NCBI GenBank assembly: GCA_965215385.1
Contig: OZ244059.1
Coordinates: forward strand, 2,852,001-2,916,000
Source of the DNA: JAPORY01 sp965215385
Lineage (GTDB): Bacteria; Pseudomonadota; Alphaproteobacteria; Rhodobacterales; Rhodobacteraceae
Reading direction: 5' to 3'
Length of the DNA: 64,000 nt
A model generated the notes under the pieces. That model was not told the DNA's origin. It did no database searches and saw nothing but the letters and a program-made list of their open reading frames with translations. Made by a program: the position numbers and the translations under genes. Positions 56,263-64,000 of the stretch are shown here, one piece after another. Numbering within the stretch: position 1 is the first letter of the stretch; each line of letters begins with the position of its first letter.

Positions 56263-57357
56263 ATGTTTGAAGTCTTGATGCCCTCTGCGGCCCTCACGCC
56301 ATTAATGCTTCTTGAAGCCACGGCAATGGTCGTTGGATTTATTGTTCTGTTGTTGGTCGGCTCAATTGTCTTGCCCGGCAAAGACCTGAAGGGGCCGGAT
56401 TCGGAGGGCAATGAACGCGTTTACCGGATGAACGGTCTCGCGCTGTTTCTACTCACGGTATTGATTGTTGGCGTCGGTCAGGTAGCGGGTTGGTTTTCGC
56501 TGTCCGTGCTACATTCCCACTTTCTGGCGTTGTTTGTTGTTATTAACGTCTTAGCCTTTGCATATTCTGGCTATTTGTATCTTCGCAGTAAACGCGACGC
56601 ACGACAAAAACTCGGCTTAATGCACGGTTTATACTACGGTGTTGATGCTGGCCCGATGGTCTTTGGGGTCGATATCAAGTTCTTTAGTTATCGTCCGTCT
56701 CTGATTGGTTTGGCACTATTGAATGCATCCTTTGCCGTCGTTCAATTTGAGACAACGGGTGACCTATCGTTGGGAATGATTTTGTTCCAAGCCTTTACGT
56801 TTATTTATCTGCTCAATTACTTCCACTTTGAGCACGGGATGATCTATACTTGGGACATCATCAGTGAGCATTTTGGCTGGATGTTGGTCTGGGGTGACTA
56901 TGTCCTGGTTCCATTCTTCTATTGTATTCCCGCTTGGTGGCTCTTGTATGATCCCCAATTTTTATCTCCGATTGCCGCTGGGGCGATCATGGCATTGTTT
57001 GTTTTTGGTTTCTGGCTCTTTCGCGGCTCTAACGAGCAAAAGCACCGCTTCAAGCAAGACCCCAGCACGCGTATTTGGGGTCGACCCGCGCAAACCCTCG
57101 ATAATCGCCTGCTGATTTCGGGCTTTTGGGGAATCGGCCGTCATCTCAACTATACCGGTGAAATCTGTATCTATTGCGCCTTCGCGCTCACCACCGGTTT
57201 TGCCTCAGTTGGCCCCTATCTGTTACCGCTGTGGCTGGCCGCGCTACTATTTCATCGGTCGCGTCGGGATGAACGGCGCTGTAAAGAAAAATACGGTGAA
57301 CTGTGGAACCGTTATTGTCAAAAAGCACGGTTCGCAATGGTGCCGTTTATTCATTGA
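56263..57357 (+). CDS. ERG4/ERG24-family sterol reductase (likely delta-14 or delta-24)
   Basis: 364 residues with about nine hydrophobic helices. The C-terminal family signatures are clear: LLISGFWGIGRHLNYTGEIC and LLFHRSRRDERRCKEKYGEL-WNRYC. Mid-region LYYGVDAGPMVFGVDIKFFS and FHFEHGMIYTWDIISEHFGW also match. These enzymes use NADPH to reduce a ring or side-chain double bond of sterols; delta-14 reduction follows C-14 demethylation. Somewhat shorter than eukaryotic members (about 430). ATG 56263 is used; Met6 is an alternative. It sits 144 bp upstream of the fused epoxidase-cyclase gene. Confidence 0.87.
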   Translation: MFEVLMPSAALTPLMLLEATAMVVGFIVLLLVGSIVLPGKDLKGPDSEGNERVYRMNGLALFLLTVLIVGVGQVAGWFSLSVLHSHFLALFVVINVLAFAYSGYLYLRSKRDARQKLGLMHGLYYGVDAGPMVFGVDIKFFSYRPSLIGLALLNASFAVVQFETTGDLSLGMILFQAFTFIYLLNYFHFEHGMIYTWDIISEHFGWMLVWGDYVLVPFFYCIPAWWLLYDPQFLSPIAAGAIMALFVFGFWLFRGSNEQKHRFKQDPSTRIWGRPAQTLDNRLLISGFWGIGRHLNYTGEICIYCAFALTTGFASVGPYLLPLWLAALLFHRSRRDERRCKEKYGELWNRYCQKARFAMVPFIH

Positions 57358-57501
57358 CCTCCTAAATTGTCGTATCACCGAGGAAGCTGGTAAAGACGCA
57401 AAGAAGTTCAGCCATCGTGCACATCTGCATTCTTGCCTTTTTTTGGCGCGGTTTATCTTCTATCTAAAGTATCGTGTTGTTCATCTCGTGAGAGTTTTTC
57501 C

Positions 57502-60500
57502 ATGTTGATCGATTCAAACGCCAGTTATGATGTCGCGATTGTTGGTGCCGGACCCGTCGGCAGCCTTTGTGCCCTAGCGCACGCAAAGCAGGGTGCCCGG
57601 GTTGGTCTCATCGAAGCGAATCCTAAAGCCTCCGGCCGTCTGGCCGGCGAATGGCTGCACCCGCCCGCGGTTAAGCTCCTGCGCAAAATGGGCATTAAAG
57701 CCGACGGTTTACCTAACAGCAAAATTGGCCTGGGCTTTGTTGTTTACCCCGAGGATGGCTCGGAACCCATCTTGCTCCCGTACCCAGACGGCTTGCGGGG
57801 AATGGTTTGTGACCACGCGCAACTGGTCACCTCAATCGGTGATGCTGTTGCGGCCGTCGATGAGATTGATGTCATTTCGCCAGCACGCGTGAAGAATGTG
57901 TCTGACGGTAGTTTGGCTTACACCATGAAAGGAGAGGAGCTGACCCTCTCCGCCTCGCGAATAGTGGGTGCTGACGGTCGTTCGTCTGTGGTCAGGCAAT
58001 CCTTGGGGCTATCGACCCGTCCGATGCTGTGTTCGCGCATGCTGTCGGTCTCGATTCCAGAGGCCGAATTGCCTTTTGATGGCTTCGGTCATGTCTTCCT
58101 CGGCGGACCCGGGCCTGTATTCGTCTACAGTCTCGAAGACGGCTGCGTGCGCGTTCTCGTCGATGTGCCAGCGGACCGATGGTCGCCAAAAGACCGATTG
58201 GGATACTTGTCTGAATCATATGCGAGTTTGCTTCCAGAACCAATCGGGTCAGGTTTCGTCGACTCGCTGCGCACTAGAAATTTTCACGCAGCTGTTAATC
58301 AGCTTCGTCCACGCGTGACGTATGGCAGTTCGGAACGGGTGTTGATCGGCGATGCCGCTGGACATTATCACCCGATGACCGCTGTCGGTATGACCCTCGG
58401 ATTTGGCGACGCTGTCGAGTTGGCGGAGTGCAAAAATTTCAAAGACTACACCACCGAGCGGTTACAGGCCATCCGCGTGCCCGAATTTCTCGCAATGGGA
58501 CTCTATGAGGTCTTTGCGGACCATCGCGCTGAAGCCGTGGTTTTGCGTGAAGCGGTTTATCAGGGTTGGCGAACGACCCCGAAGTACGCCGAGCTCACCA
58601 CACGAATACTTGCCTGCGAAGATCGCACGACGACGGGAATAGCACTTGCTGGCGCCGGTATTGTGGTGCGGGCTATTCGTCGCGTCATCCCAACTGTCTT
58701 TCGTGGCACAGCAGCACGAAAACGTTCTTTCGATGTTTTTCGGGCACTCATAGTCCGTCTCTGGTGGCTGCAACGGGGATTTATGCAACTCCGTCGGGCT
58801 TGCCGTGAAGGGCGAGAGGAAGATGAAAATGCGCGAAAAGTCCTAAGCCGCGCAATGCTTCACTCAATACCAAATGGCGGCAACGGCCCGCGAACAGTCG
58901 CGCACAAAGATGTTGAGTCACCCGATGCCGAAGTGGCGATTCGTAGGGCGACAAAGAAGCTTATAACGCTACAACGAGAGGACGGAGCGTGGGAGGGCGA
59001 GATGGTTTGGTGCCCAATGCTCACGGCCCAATATGCGCTACTACATCATGTCATCGGACATCCTATGGATGAAGGCCGTCGACGCCGGGTATTGCGATCT
59101 TTCGAGCACACGCAGTTAGAAGGTGGAGTGTGGGGCATGCATGAACATGCACAGCCCAGCCTGTTTGTGACGACTCTCGTTTATGTAGCGGCAAGAACTC
59201 TCGGCCTAGAGTCTGATGATCCTATGCTTTCCCGCGCGAAGGAATTTATTCGTTCCGAGGATATTCTGCGGATTCCGAGTTGGGGAAAATTTTGGTTGGC
59301 TGTCCTCAATTTATATGAGTGGCAGGGAGTGAATGCAATTTTGCCCGAATTATGGGCGTTGCCGCGTTGGATTCCGCTCCACCCGTCCAACTGGTATTGT
59401 CATACGCGACTCATTTACATGGCAATGTCTTCGATCTACGCAAAGCAATTCCAGATCCCAGCAAGTCCGTTAATTTTTTCGCTTCGCGATGAGCTTTACC
59501 CGCACGGGTTTAAGCAGGCCGATTTTGTTGGCTCACGGACGTCGTTACGCGAAGGCGACCTATTTGCCGCGCCCTCAATTTGGCTTAAATTTGGCTACCG
59601 CTTGGCGCGATTATTCGAGCGGTTTCATCGTGCGTCTCTGCGAAAACGCTGCGAAGACGCTATTCTTGATCAGATCAAGTGGGAACTTCGCACGACTAAT
59701 CATACCAGCATTTCGCCAGTAAGTGGTATCCTCAATATTTTGGCGCGTTGGCTACACGACCCCAACGATGTAGACAGTGCCGACGCTCTGGCAAAATTAA
59801 ACGATTGGATTTGGGAGGATGAAGAGAATGGTGCCCGAGTGTGCGGTGCCCGTAGTGCGTCGTGGGATACTGGGTTTGCTTTGCAAGCACTCGCAACGCT
59901 TCCAAAGACGATTGCGGTTCGCAAGGCACTATCACGCGGCACAGAGTTTCTCATGCAAGAGCGCATTGATCATAGTTTTGAGGGGTTCCGAGAGGCTTAT
60001 CGTTCGGACCCAATGGGGGGATGGTGTTTCGCCGGCGGATGGCACGGTTGGCCCGTAAGTGACTGTACCGCTGAGGCGGTCGCTGGATTAATTGCCGCCA
60101 ATGGGCGTGAGGCCCATCGTCCTGTCTTGGTCGATGCTCTTGGCTTTATTCTACGGAGTCAAAACCGCGACGGCGGTTTTGGCAGTTACGAATCGCGCCG
60201 ATCACTGTTTGGACTTGAGTGGCTTAACCCCGCCGAGATGTTTGGCGACTCAATGACGGAACATTCTTTCGTCGAGTGTACGGCGTCTTGTCTCGCGGCA
60301 CTGGCCGCGTGCCGTGATCAATTTCCTGAAATTGCAAATGCTGCAGCCGACCGCTCTATCGAACGGGCAGATGATTGGCTGCGTCAGAGTCAAGAAATTG
60401 ACGGTGCTTGGCGAGGTGTTTGGGGCGTGCAGTTCATCTACGGCACCATGTTTGGTATCCGCGGGCTTGTTATGGCCGGGGCTTGCCCTGGGGATGCAGC

Positions 60501-60885
60501 CTTGCGATCCGCTTGCCGTTGGTTGCTTGACCGCCAACGTCACGACGGCGGTTGGGGCGAACACCATAGTGGCTGCCTCACCGGAAAATATGTCGAACAT
60601 GACGAGAGTCAGGTCATTCAAACGGCCTGGGCACTCATGGGCTTGCTTGAGGCTGGGGAGCCAGATTGGGCGGCGATTACGCGTGGAGCCCAGTTCCTTC
60701 TTGATACCCAAGACGCGGAGGGTGCCTGGCCGAAGCAAGATATGGCGGGAGTATTCTTCCGCACGGCACTTCTCGACTATGTTCTGTACCGGCAGTACTT
60801 CCCACTACACGCTTTAGGCCTCTATCAGCAACGTCGACAAAGCCGATTGGAATTGATTGCCGCGCCAACAGCGCAGGCCGCATAG
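57502..60885 (+). CDS. fused squalene monooxygenase - oxidosqualene cyclase
   Basis: One uninterrupted frame of 1127 residues from ATG 57502. Residues 1-420: FAD monooxygenase of the bacterial squalene epoxidase type, with VAIVGAGPVGS (12-22), EANPKASGRLAGEWLHPPA, GADGRSSVVR (Asp158) and GDAAGHYHPMTAVGMTLGFG (Asp284). A basic/hydrophobic linker (about 420-474) follows. Residues 475-1127: triterpene cyclase with QW repeats (QREDGAWEGE, QNRDGGFGSYE, QRHDGGWGE). The proton-donor motif is VSDCTAE (Asp854) with partner Cys926 in VECTAS and WYCHTR (His634, equivalent to human His232), so it is an oxidosqualene cyclase; the DxDD motif of squalene-hopene cyclase is absent. It should convert squalene to oxidosqualene and cyclise it in one protein. 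His848 and Val852 occupy the product-determining positions; the product is not predictable. Confidence 0.92.
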   Translation: MLIDSNASYDVAIVGAGPVGSLCALAHAKQGARVGLIEANPKASGRLAGEWLHPPAVKLLRKMGIKADGLPNSKIGLGFVVYPEDGSEPILLPYPDGLRGMVCDHAQLVTSIGDAVAAVDEIDVISPARVKNVSDGSLAYTMKGEELTLSASRIVGADGRSSVVRQSLGLSTRPMLCSRMLSVSIPEAELPFDGFGHVFLGGPGPVFVYSLEDGCVRVLVDVPADRWSPKDRLGYLSESYASLLPEPIGSGFVDSLRTRNFHAAVNQLRPRVTYGSSERVLIGDAAGHYHPMTAVGMTLGFGDAVELAECKNFKDYTTERLQAIRVPEFLAMGLYEVFADHRAEAVVLREAVYQGWRTTPKYAELTTRILACEDRTTTGIALAGAGIVVRAIRRVIPTVFRGTAARKRSFDVFRALIVRLWWLQRGFMQLRRACREGREEDENARKVLSRAMLHSIPNGGNGPRTVAHKDVESPDAEVAIRRATKKLITLQREDGAWEGEMVWCPMLTAQYALLHHVIGHPMDEGRRRRVLRSFEHTQLEGGVWGMHEHAQPSLFVTTLVYVAARTLGLESDDPMLSRAKEFIRSEDILRIPSWGKFWLAVLNLYEWQGVNAILPELWALPRWIPLHPSNWYCHTRLIYMAMSSIYAKQFQIPASPLIFSLRDELYPHGFKQADFVGSRTSLREGDLFAAPSIWLKFGYRLARLFERFHRASLRKRCEDAILDQIKWELRTTNHTSISPVSGILNILARWLHDPNDVDSADALAKLNDWIWEDEENGARVCGARSASWDTGFALQALATLPKTIAVRKALSRGTEFLMQERIDHSFEGFREAYRSDPMGGWCFAGGWHGWPVSDCTAEAVAGLIAANGREAHRPVLVDALGFILRSQNRDGGFGSYESRRSLFGLEWLNPAEMFGDSMTEHSFVECTASCLAALAACRDQFPEIANAAADRSIERADDWLRQSQEIDGAWRGVWGVQFIYGTMFGIRGLVMAGACPGDAALRSACRWLLDRQRHDGGWGEHHSGCLTGKYVEHDESQVIQTAWALMGLLEAGEPDWAAITRGAQFLLDTQDAEGAWPKQDMAGVFFRTALLDYVLYRQYFPLHALGLYQQRRQSRLELIAAPTAQAA

Positions 60886-61110
60886 ATCCTGTGTCATAGA
60901 CGGAACTTTGTTCGTCTAGAAGTGTAGCGAATAGACGACCGTTCCGGTCAGAAATGCAGCGTATAAGGTTTGAGCGTTCCAGTTTCCAGCGCGCCAATTG
61001 GATGCGGCAATTCACCCCAAGCAGTTCGTACGATAGCCTAGTGCACTTGTGCCAAGTTGAGTTGAACAGCGGTTTTCGAGTTACAAATTGTTCTGCCGAA
61101 AGGGACTCCA

Positions 61111-62714
61111 GTGACGCGAGAGCACCTACCCATCGGTATCCAAGATTTCGAGACGATCCGAAGTGAAGGCTGCTACTATGTCGATAAGATTCTGCTCATC
61201 CACCAGTTCAGTTGGTGCGTGACGGTCTCCACTATTTTCTTTCGCGCCCGCGTCGGTTTGGCAAAAGTCTTCTGATTGATACCCTGCGGGCGTTGTTTGA
61301 GGGACGTCAGGAGTTATTCCAAGGGCTTGCAATTCATGATGACTGGGATTGGTCAATCTCCCACCCTGTCCTGCGCCTGAGCTTTGATAGCAAGTATAAC
61401 GAGGCAAAGGATATTGAGCGAAATGTCCTTGCGCAACTCAACGTCATTGAACGCAATGCCGGATTGTCGATCTCGGCTATTGAAAGCGGGCCTGAACGTC
61501 TCTTTGATCTACTCGACCGCCTGCATGCGAAAACGGGTCAACGCGTGGTGGTTCTGGTTGATGAGTATGACAAGCCCATTCTGGATGTCCTGAACGATCC
61601 TGAACTTGCTTGTGGTAATCGCGACTATTCGCGTGGTTTCTACGGGATCATAAAAGATAGTGCCCAACATATCCGATTCGTCTTTGTTACTGGGATCAGT
61701 ATGTTTTCGAAGGTCAGTTTATTTTCGGGTCTCAACAATCTTGAAGATATCAGCCTTGATCCGCGCTACGGGACCCTGTGCGGCTATACCGACGAGGACA
61801 TTGACACGGTGTTTGCGCCCGAAATTGATGGGCTCGACCGTGAAAAGATCCGCACTTGGTATAATGGCTATAATTGGCTCGGTGACCAACAGGTTTATAA
61901 TCCGTTTGACGTGCTCTTGCTGTTTCGCAGCCGAAGGTTTCTTTCCCATTGGTTTAAGACGGGCACCCCCGACTTTCTGTTTGCAACCCTCAAGGCGAAC
62001 TCGATCGGTCCGATGGAATTGGAAGGTCGAATCGCCGACGAGACATTGGTCGCCAAATTCGATGTCGATGACATCAGCGTTGAGGCGCTGTTATTCCAGA
62101 CCGGTTATCTGACCATCACCGAGGAGCAACAGGACGATTTTGATACGTTCTACCGATTGGATTTTCCGAATTTGGAGGTTCGGGTCAGCTTAAACCGGGG
62201 CTTGTTGGCCCATCTCGCCAACAACAGCCAAGTGCCGCACCAGAAGGCCCGTAGTCTGCGCACTTGCCTTGCGACGAATGACTTTGAGGGTTTTGGTCGT
62301 GACCTAAAAGCCTCGCTCTGTTCTATACCCTATCAATGGCATGCGACTGGCGATCTGGCTCGCTTTGCGGCATGGTATGCAAGCCTACTGCACATGTCGT
62401 TTCGGGCAATCGGCGTTGCGGTTCGCAGCGAGGAGGCTTCAAGCCATGGTCGCGCCGATATGGTGGTTGAGATTGGCGATCAGGTCTTTGTCATTGAGTT
62501 CAAGATGGCCAAATATGCAAAGGAGGCCCGAGAGGACGAGGTCGCTAAGGCGACAGAGAAGGCTCTCACGACAGCATTTGCGCAGCTGCGAAAGCGTGGT
62601 TATGGCGACAAATATTGCGGTAGCGATCGGAAAGTTCACTTGATCGCCGTGGCATGCGGGCGTGGTGAACGCAACTTGCTAGAAGTTCGGGCTGATTTGG
62701 CACAACTTGATTGA
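61111..62714 (+). pseudogene. DUF1703 family protein (AAA-ATPase_like + PDDEXK_9), interrupted by a 5-bp duplication
   Basis: From GTG 61111 the frame encodes the family start (LPIGIQDFETIRSEGCYYVD). A tandem CAGTT duplication (61204-61213) shifts it; removing one copy restores HQLVRDGLHYFLSRPRRFGK. From 61212 the frame is open for 500 residues: Walker-A-like RRFGKS, Walker B VVLVDEYDKPILD, and a C-terminal nuclease core SSHGRADMVVEIGDQVFVIE-FK with D...ExK. The best-preserved copy in the window; translation from TTG 61212 would lose about 32 N-terminal residues only, so a partly active product is possible. The biological role of this widespread family is unknown. Confidence 0.75.
61204..61213. 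repeat. 5-bp tandem duplication (CAGTT x2) causing a frameshift
   Basis: Two adjacent copies of CAGTT; one copy gives the family-consistent reading His-Gln-Leu-Val-Arg. Confidence 0.7.
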
Positions 62715-62730
62715 GCGCAATTGGGGTTTG

Positions 62731-62750
62731 GGTAGTGTCTTCGTTTGAAA
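62731..62750 (+). repeat. terminal repeat of the second element
   Basis: Matches the left-element end GGTAGTGTCTCAGTTTGAAG at most positions; 17 bp after the stop of the DUF1703 gene. Confidence 0.75.
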
Positions 62751-62771
62751 ACCACGATGCCGACCGGAATG

Positions 62772-62798
62772 GAAAAAGGACGACCTGTCGGTCGCCCC
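62772..62798 (-). terminator. Rho-independent terminator of the second element
   Basis: On the minus strand GGGCGACC-GACA-GGTCGTCC followed by TTTTT. Same position relative to the element end as the hairpin at 3780-3803. Confidence 0.7.
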
Positions 62799-62857
62799 TT
62801 GTCTGTGTTCGTCTGATTGTCCGGGACGGTCGTCACACGCGCCAAAGTCCTTTCAGG

Positions 62858-62978
62858 CTATGACTGCGGTGCTGATCCGCAACGGGTATCCGCGCCCGGC
62901 AAAGCCGTTTGGCTCTTGGAACGAACTTTGATCCGGTTTCCCACCCGCGGGCCGTTGCACAGGACACATCCGTGATGT
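62858..62978 (-). pseudogene. silent C-terminal cassette of the secreted-protein family (right)
   Basis: After the stop of the main gene the minus strand repeats its 3' core: CVLCNGPRVGNRIK, ending at TAG 62858, parallels CMCNGTRGGTRIL of the gene at 63012-63661, and GACATCAC...TGTGCAACGGC parallels the same stretch in the gene. It has no start of its own. Confidence 0.65.
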
Positions 62979-63011
62979 CTTAGCCGGAACCGGTCATCAC
63001 CCGGCCCCCGC

Positions 63012-63661
63012 TCAGCTGTCGAGGTCCGGACAATTGAGAGACGCCCTTCGCTGCTGGCTCGCCGTAGTCTGGCCGGCGAGGATGCGGGTGCCACCCCGCG
63101 TGCCGTTGCACATGCAGTCGGCAATGTCCTGCCGGGTGCTGGCCACCGCATAGCACCCGGTGCGCCCGAAGTTGGTGAGGTCAGCCGAGCCGTCGGGTTG
63201 CAGGTTCTGCTCGGCATTCGTGAACTCGCCGCGGGTCTTGAAACAAAGGCGCAGCTGGTCACTCCCATTAACGTCAATGGCGAAGACATAACGCGTGTTT
63301 TTCTTAAGATTGGAAAATGTACGGTCAATTGAATTAAATCCGTAAGGATTCGAGTTGAGGGTCGTCTCTCCAATCAGGGGGCCGTTGGGGTTTTCTCGTA
63401 TTGCCGACTTGAAGGTTCGCGGCTGTGAGTATCGACCACCAATTATTCTAATTGTTGCGCTGTTCACTGTGGGGATAGATAGGATATTTGCGCGACCTGC
63501 CACAAGTGAATTTGTTTCCGACTCGCCGCCTTGCGTGCAGGCATCAGGGCCTTTGGTCGCCGGAATGACCAGCTGCTGGGCCTGCGCCGGCCATGCGATG
63601 GCCGCAAGTAGCAGGAGGGTTGCTAATCTAGCGAGGGGGGGGGGGGGGGGGAGTATCTCAT
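63012..63661 (-). CDS. phase-variable secreted protein, right-element copy (OFF in this assembly)
   Basis: ATG at 63661 (AGAGG upstream) is followed by a 17-base C tract; in that frame translation stops at 63623-63625. In the correct frame after the tract lies LARLATLLLLAAIAWPAQA, a good signal peptide, then ACTQGGESETNSLVAGRANI and a mature protein to 63012. Adding one C, or losing two, joins them. The mature part shares with the left paralogue an RYVFAIDVNGS-like strand, CF(K/R)T, and the core GCYA-x(8)-I-x-x-C-x-C. An exported protein with tract-length ON/OFF control is inferred; function unknown. Its ATG overlaps the stop of the upstream frame (ATGA), suggesting coupled translation. Confidence 0.75.
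63635..63651. repeat. C17 homopolymer (G17 on plus) between start codon and signal peptide
   Basis: Seventeen consecutive G on the plus strand, three codons after the start of the minus-strand gene. C15 or C18 would restore the frame. Confidence 0.85.
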
Positions 63662-63952
63662 GATTGACCTCTCTGAGTTATAACTGAAACCAAACTACAA
63701 TATTCAAGTTTCATACGCAATATTAAGGTTCGGGCTCCAGAGCAATTTTCAATGTTTGAGCTGCTGGGGCAGTCAAGAACAAGATATATTTCAAACTGAG
63801 ACATCACCGGGGTTTGATATCGATTATCTCGTTGGCCATTACAATATAAAGTGGTATTGATGCGCGACAGTCTGAACCACAAAAGTTCTTGACCACCGTG
63901 GTTGGGACAATAATCCCTTTCCAAGGGGGGGGGGCGAGTCGTCACGGCTCAT
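63658..63952 (-). CDS. upstream frame of the second element with its own C10 tract
   Basis: A minus frame readable from GTG 63945 (95 codons) or, out of phase by one, from ATG 63952 crosses a 10-C tract (63925-63934). It continues ERDYCPNHGGQELLWFRLS and several cysteines and ends at TGA 63658, overlapping the next start. The tract and the cysteine content suggest another, possibly degenerate, member of the same family or a leader frame. There is no signal peptide in the readable frame. Confidence 0.4.
63925..63934. repeat. C10 homopolymer (G10 on plus)
   Basis: Ten consecutive G on the plus strand near the start of the upstream minus-strand frame. Confidence 0.8.
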
Positions 63953-64000
63953 CTCGAACTAAACCAAACTGCCGTCTGCACCTAATCTGAGTTTGCCATC

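Larger units (their letters stand above)
62731..64000 (-). mobile_element. second transposon-like element, truncated by the window end
   Basis: Begins with GGTAGTGTCTTCGTTTGAAA, matching the terminal repeats at 1942 and 3837. Inside, in the same order as from the right end of the left element, come a terminator hairpin, a spare C-terminal cassette and the secreted-protein gene reading toward this end. The other end is beyond 64000. The eight bases before it, GGGGTTTG (62723-62730), should be the target duplication. Confidence 0.75.

Noticed and set aside
57502..60885. Squalene-hopene cyclase (hopanoid) identity for the cyclase half
   Set aside because: The DxDD proton-donor motif is absent; VSDCTAE, the Cys partner and the WYCHTR block are those of oxidosqualene cyclases.
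62858..63373. 171-codon minus-strand frame overlapping the right secreted gene as a separate protein
   Set aside because: Most of it is the secreted gene read in the wrong frame; only its last part, after 62978, is the spare cassette.
1..64000. CRISPR array, prophage or plasmid replication genes
   Set aside because: I saw no regularly spaced repeats, cas genes, phage structural genes or replication initiators.

Overview
The window is about 64 kb of chromosome from a Gram-negative bacterium, most likely an alphaproteobacterium. The basis is the housekeeping content: a yfgM-bamB-der run, a choXWV/betA choline locus, hisN, YebC, ValS and tRNA-Leu(CAA). I cannot name a species. Intact housekeeping genes alternate with islands of broken genes and mobile DNA: dispersed decaying copies of one nuclease-like gene family, two decayed AAA ATPase genes and a decayed ISAzo13 transposase. 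This pattern suits a genome undergoing mobile-element turnover, perhaps host-associated; the lifestyle is inference.

Layout. 0-6.3 kb is accessory: an IS607-family element (serine recombinase plus TnpB), then a 1.9-kb transposon-like element at 1942-3837 with 20-bp terminal inverted repeats and a perfect 8-bp target duplication. It carries no recognisable transposase but does carry a secreted-protein gene broken by a C13 tract. Gene remnants and a tRNA-Leu follow. 6.6-19.9 kb is mostly housekeeping: a Bax inhibitor-like protein, quinone reductase, HisN, guanine deaminase, MgtE, 5-formyl-THF cyclo-ligase, a YmdB-type phosphodiesterase, an SLC13 permease, a glutamine amidotransferase and YebC, with a decayed ATPase gene at 14.4-15.9 kb. 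20-31.8 kb mixes remnants with YgfZ, a glycosyltransferase and ValS. 32-39.3 kb has a lone xanthine-dehydrogenase-type molybdopterin subunit and an RND efflux pair. 41-46.4 kb is a choline uptake and oxidation locus (choXWV, betA). 46.5-52.4 kb has a fatty acid desaturase and the outer-membrane assembly/ribosome biogenesis operon yfgM-bamB-der.

53-61 kb is a sterol biosynthesis locus: an NSDHL/HpnA-type dehydrogenase, an ERG4/ERG24-type sterol reductase, and one 1127-residue polypeptide in which a squalene-epoxidase-like FAD monooxygenase is fused to an oxidosqualene cyclase (SDCTAE active site, not the DxDD site of squalene-hopene cyclase). In known sterol-making bacteria these two enzymes are, as far as I know, separate, often adjacent genes. 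The fusion would carry out the two committing steps, squalene to oxidosqualene to the first tetracycle, in one protein.

The right edge (62731 to 64000 and beyond) is a second copy of the transposon-like element seen at the left. It has the same terminal repeat, the same hairpin next to the end, a paralogous secreted protein interrupted by a C17 tract, and a further 10-C tract upstream. In both copies the expressed gene is followed by an extra, promoterless copy of the C-terminal coding segment, and the extra segment on the left is nearly identical to the expressed end on the right. Together they look like a mobile family of phase-variable secreted proteins with exchangeable tail cassettes. 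Both genes are out of frame (OFF) in this assembly.
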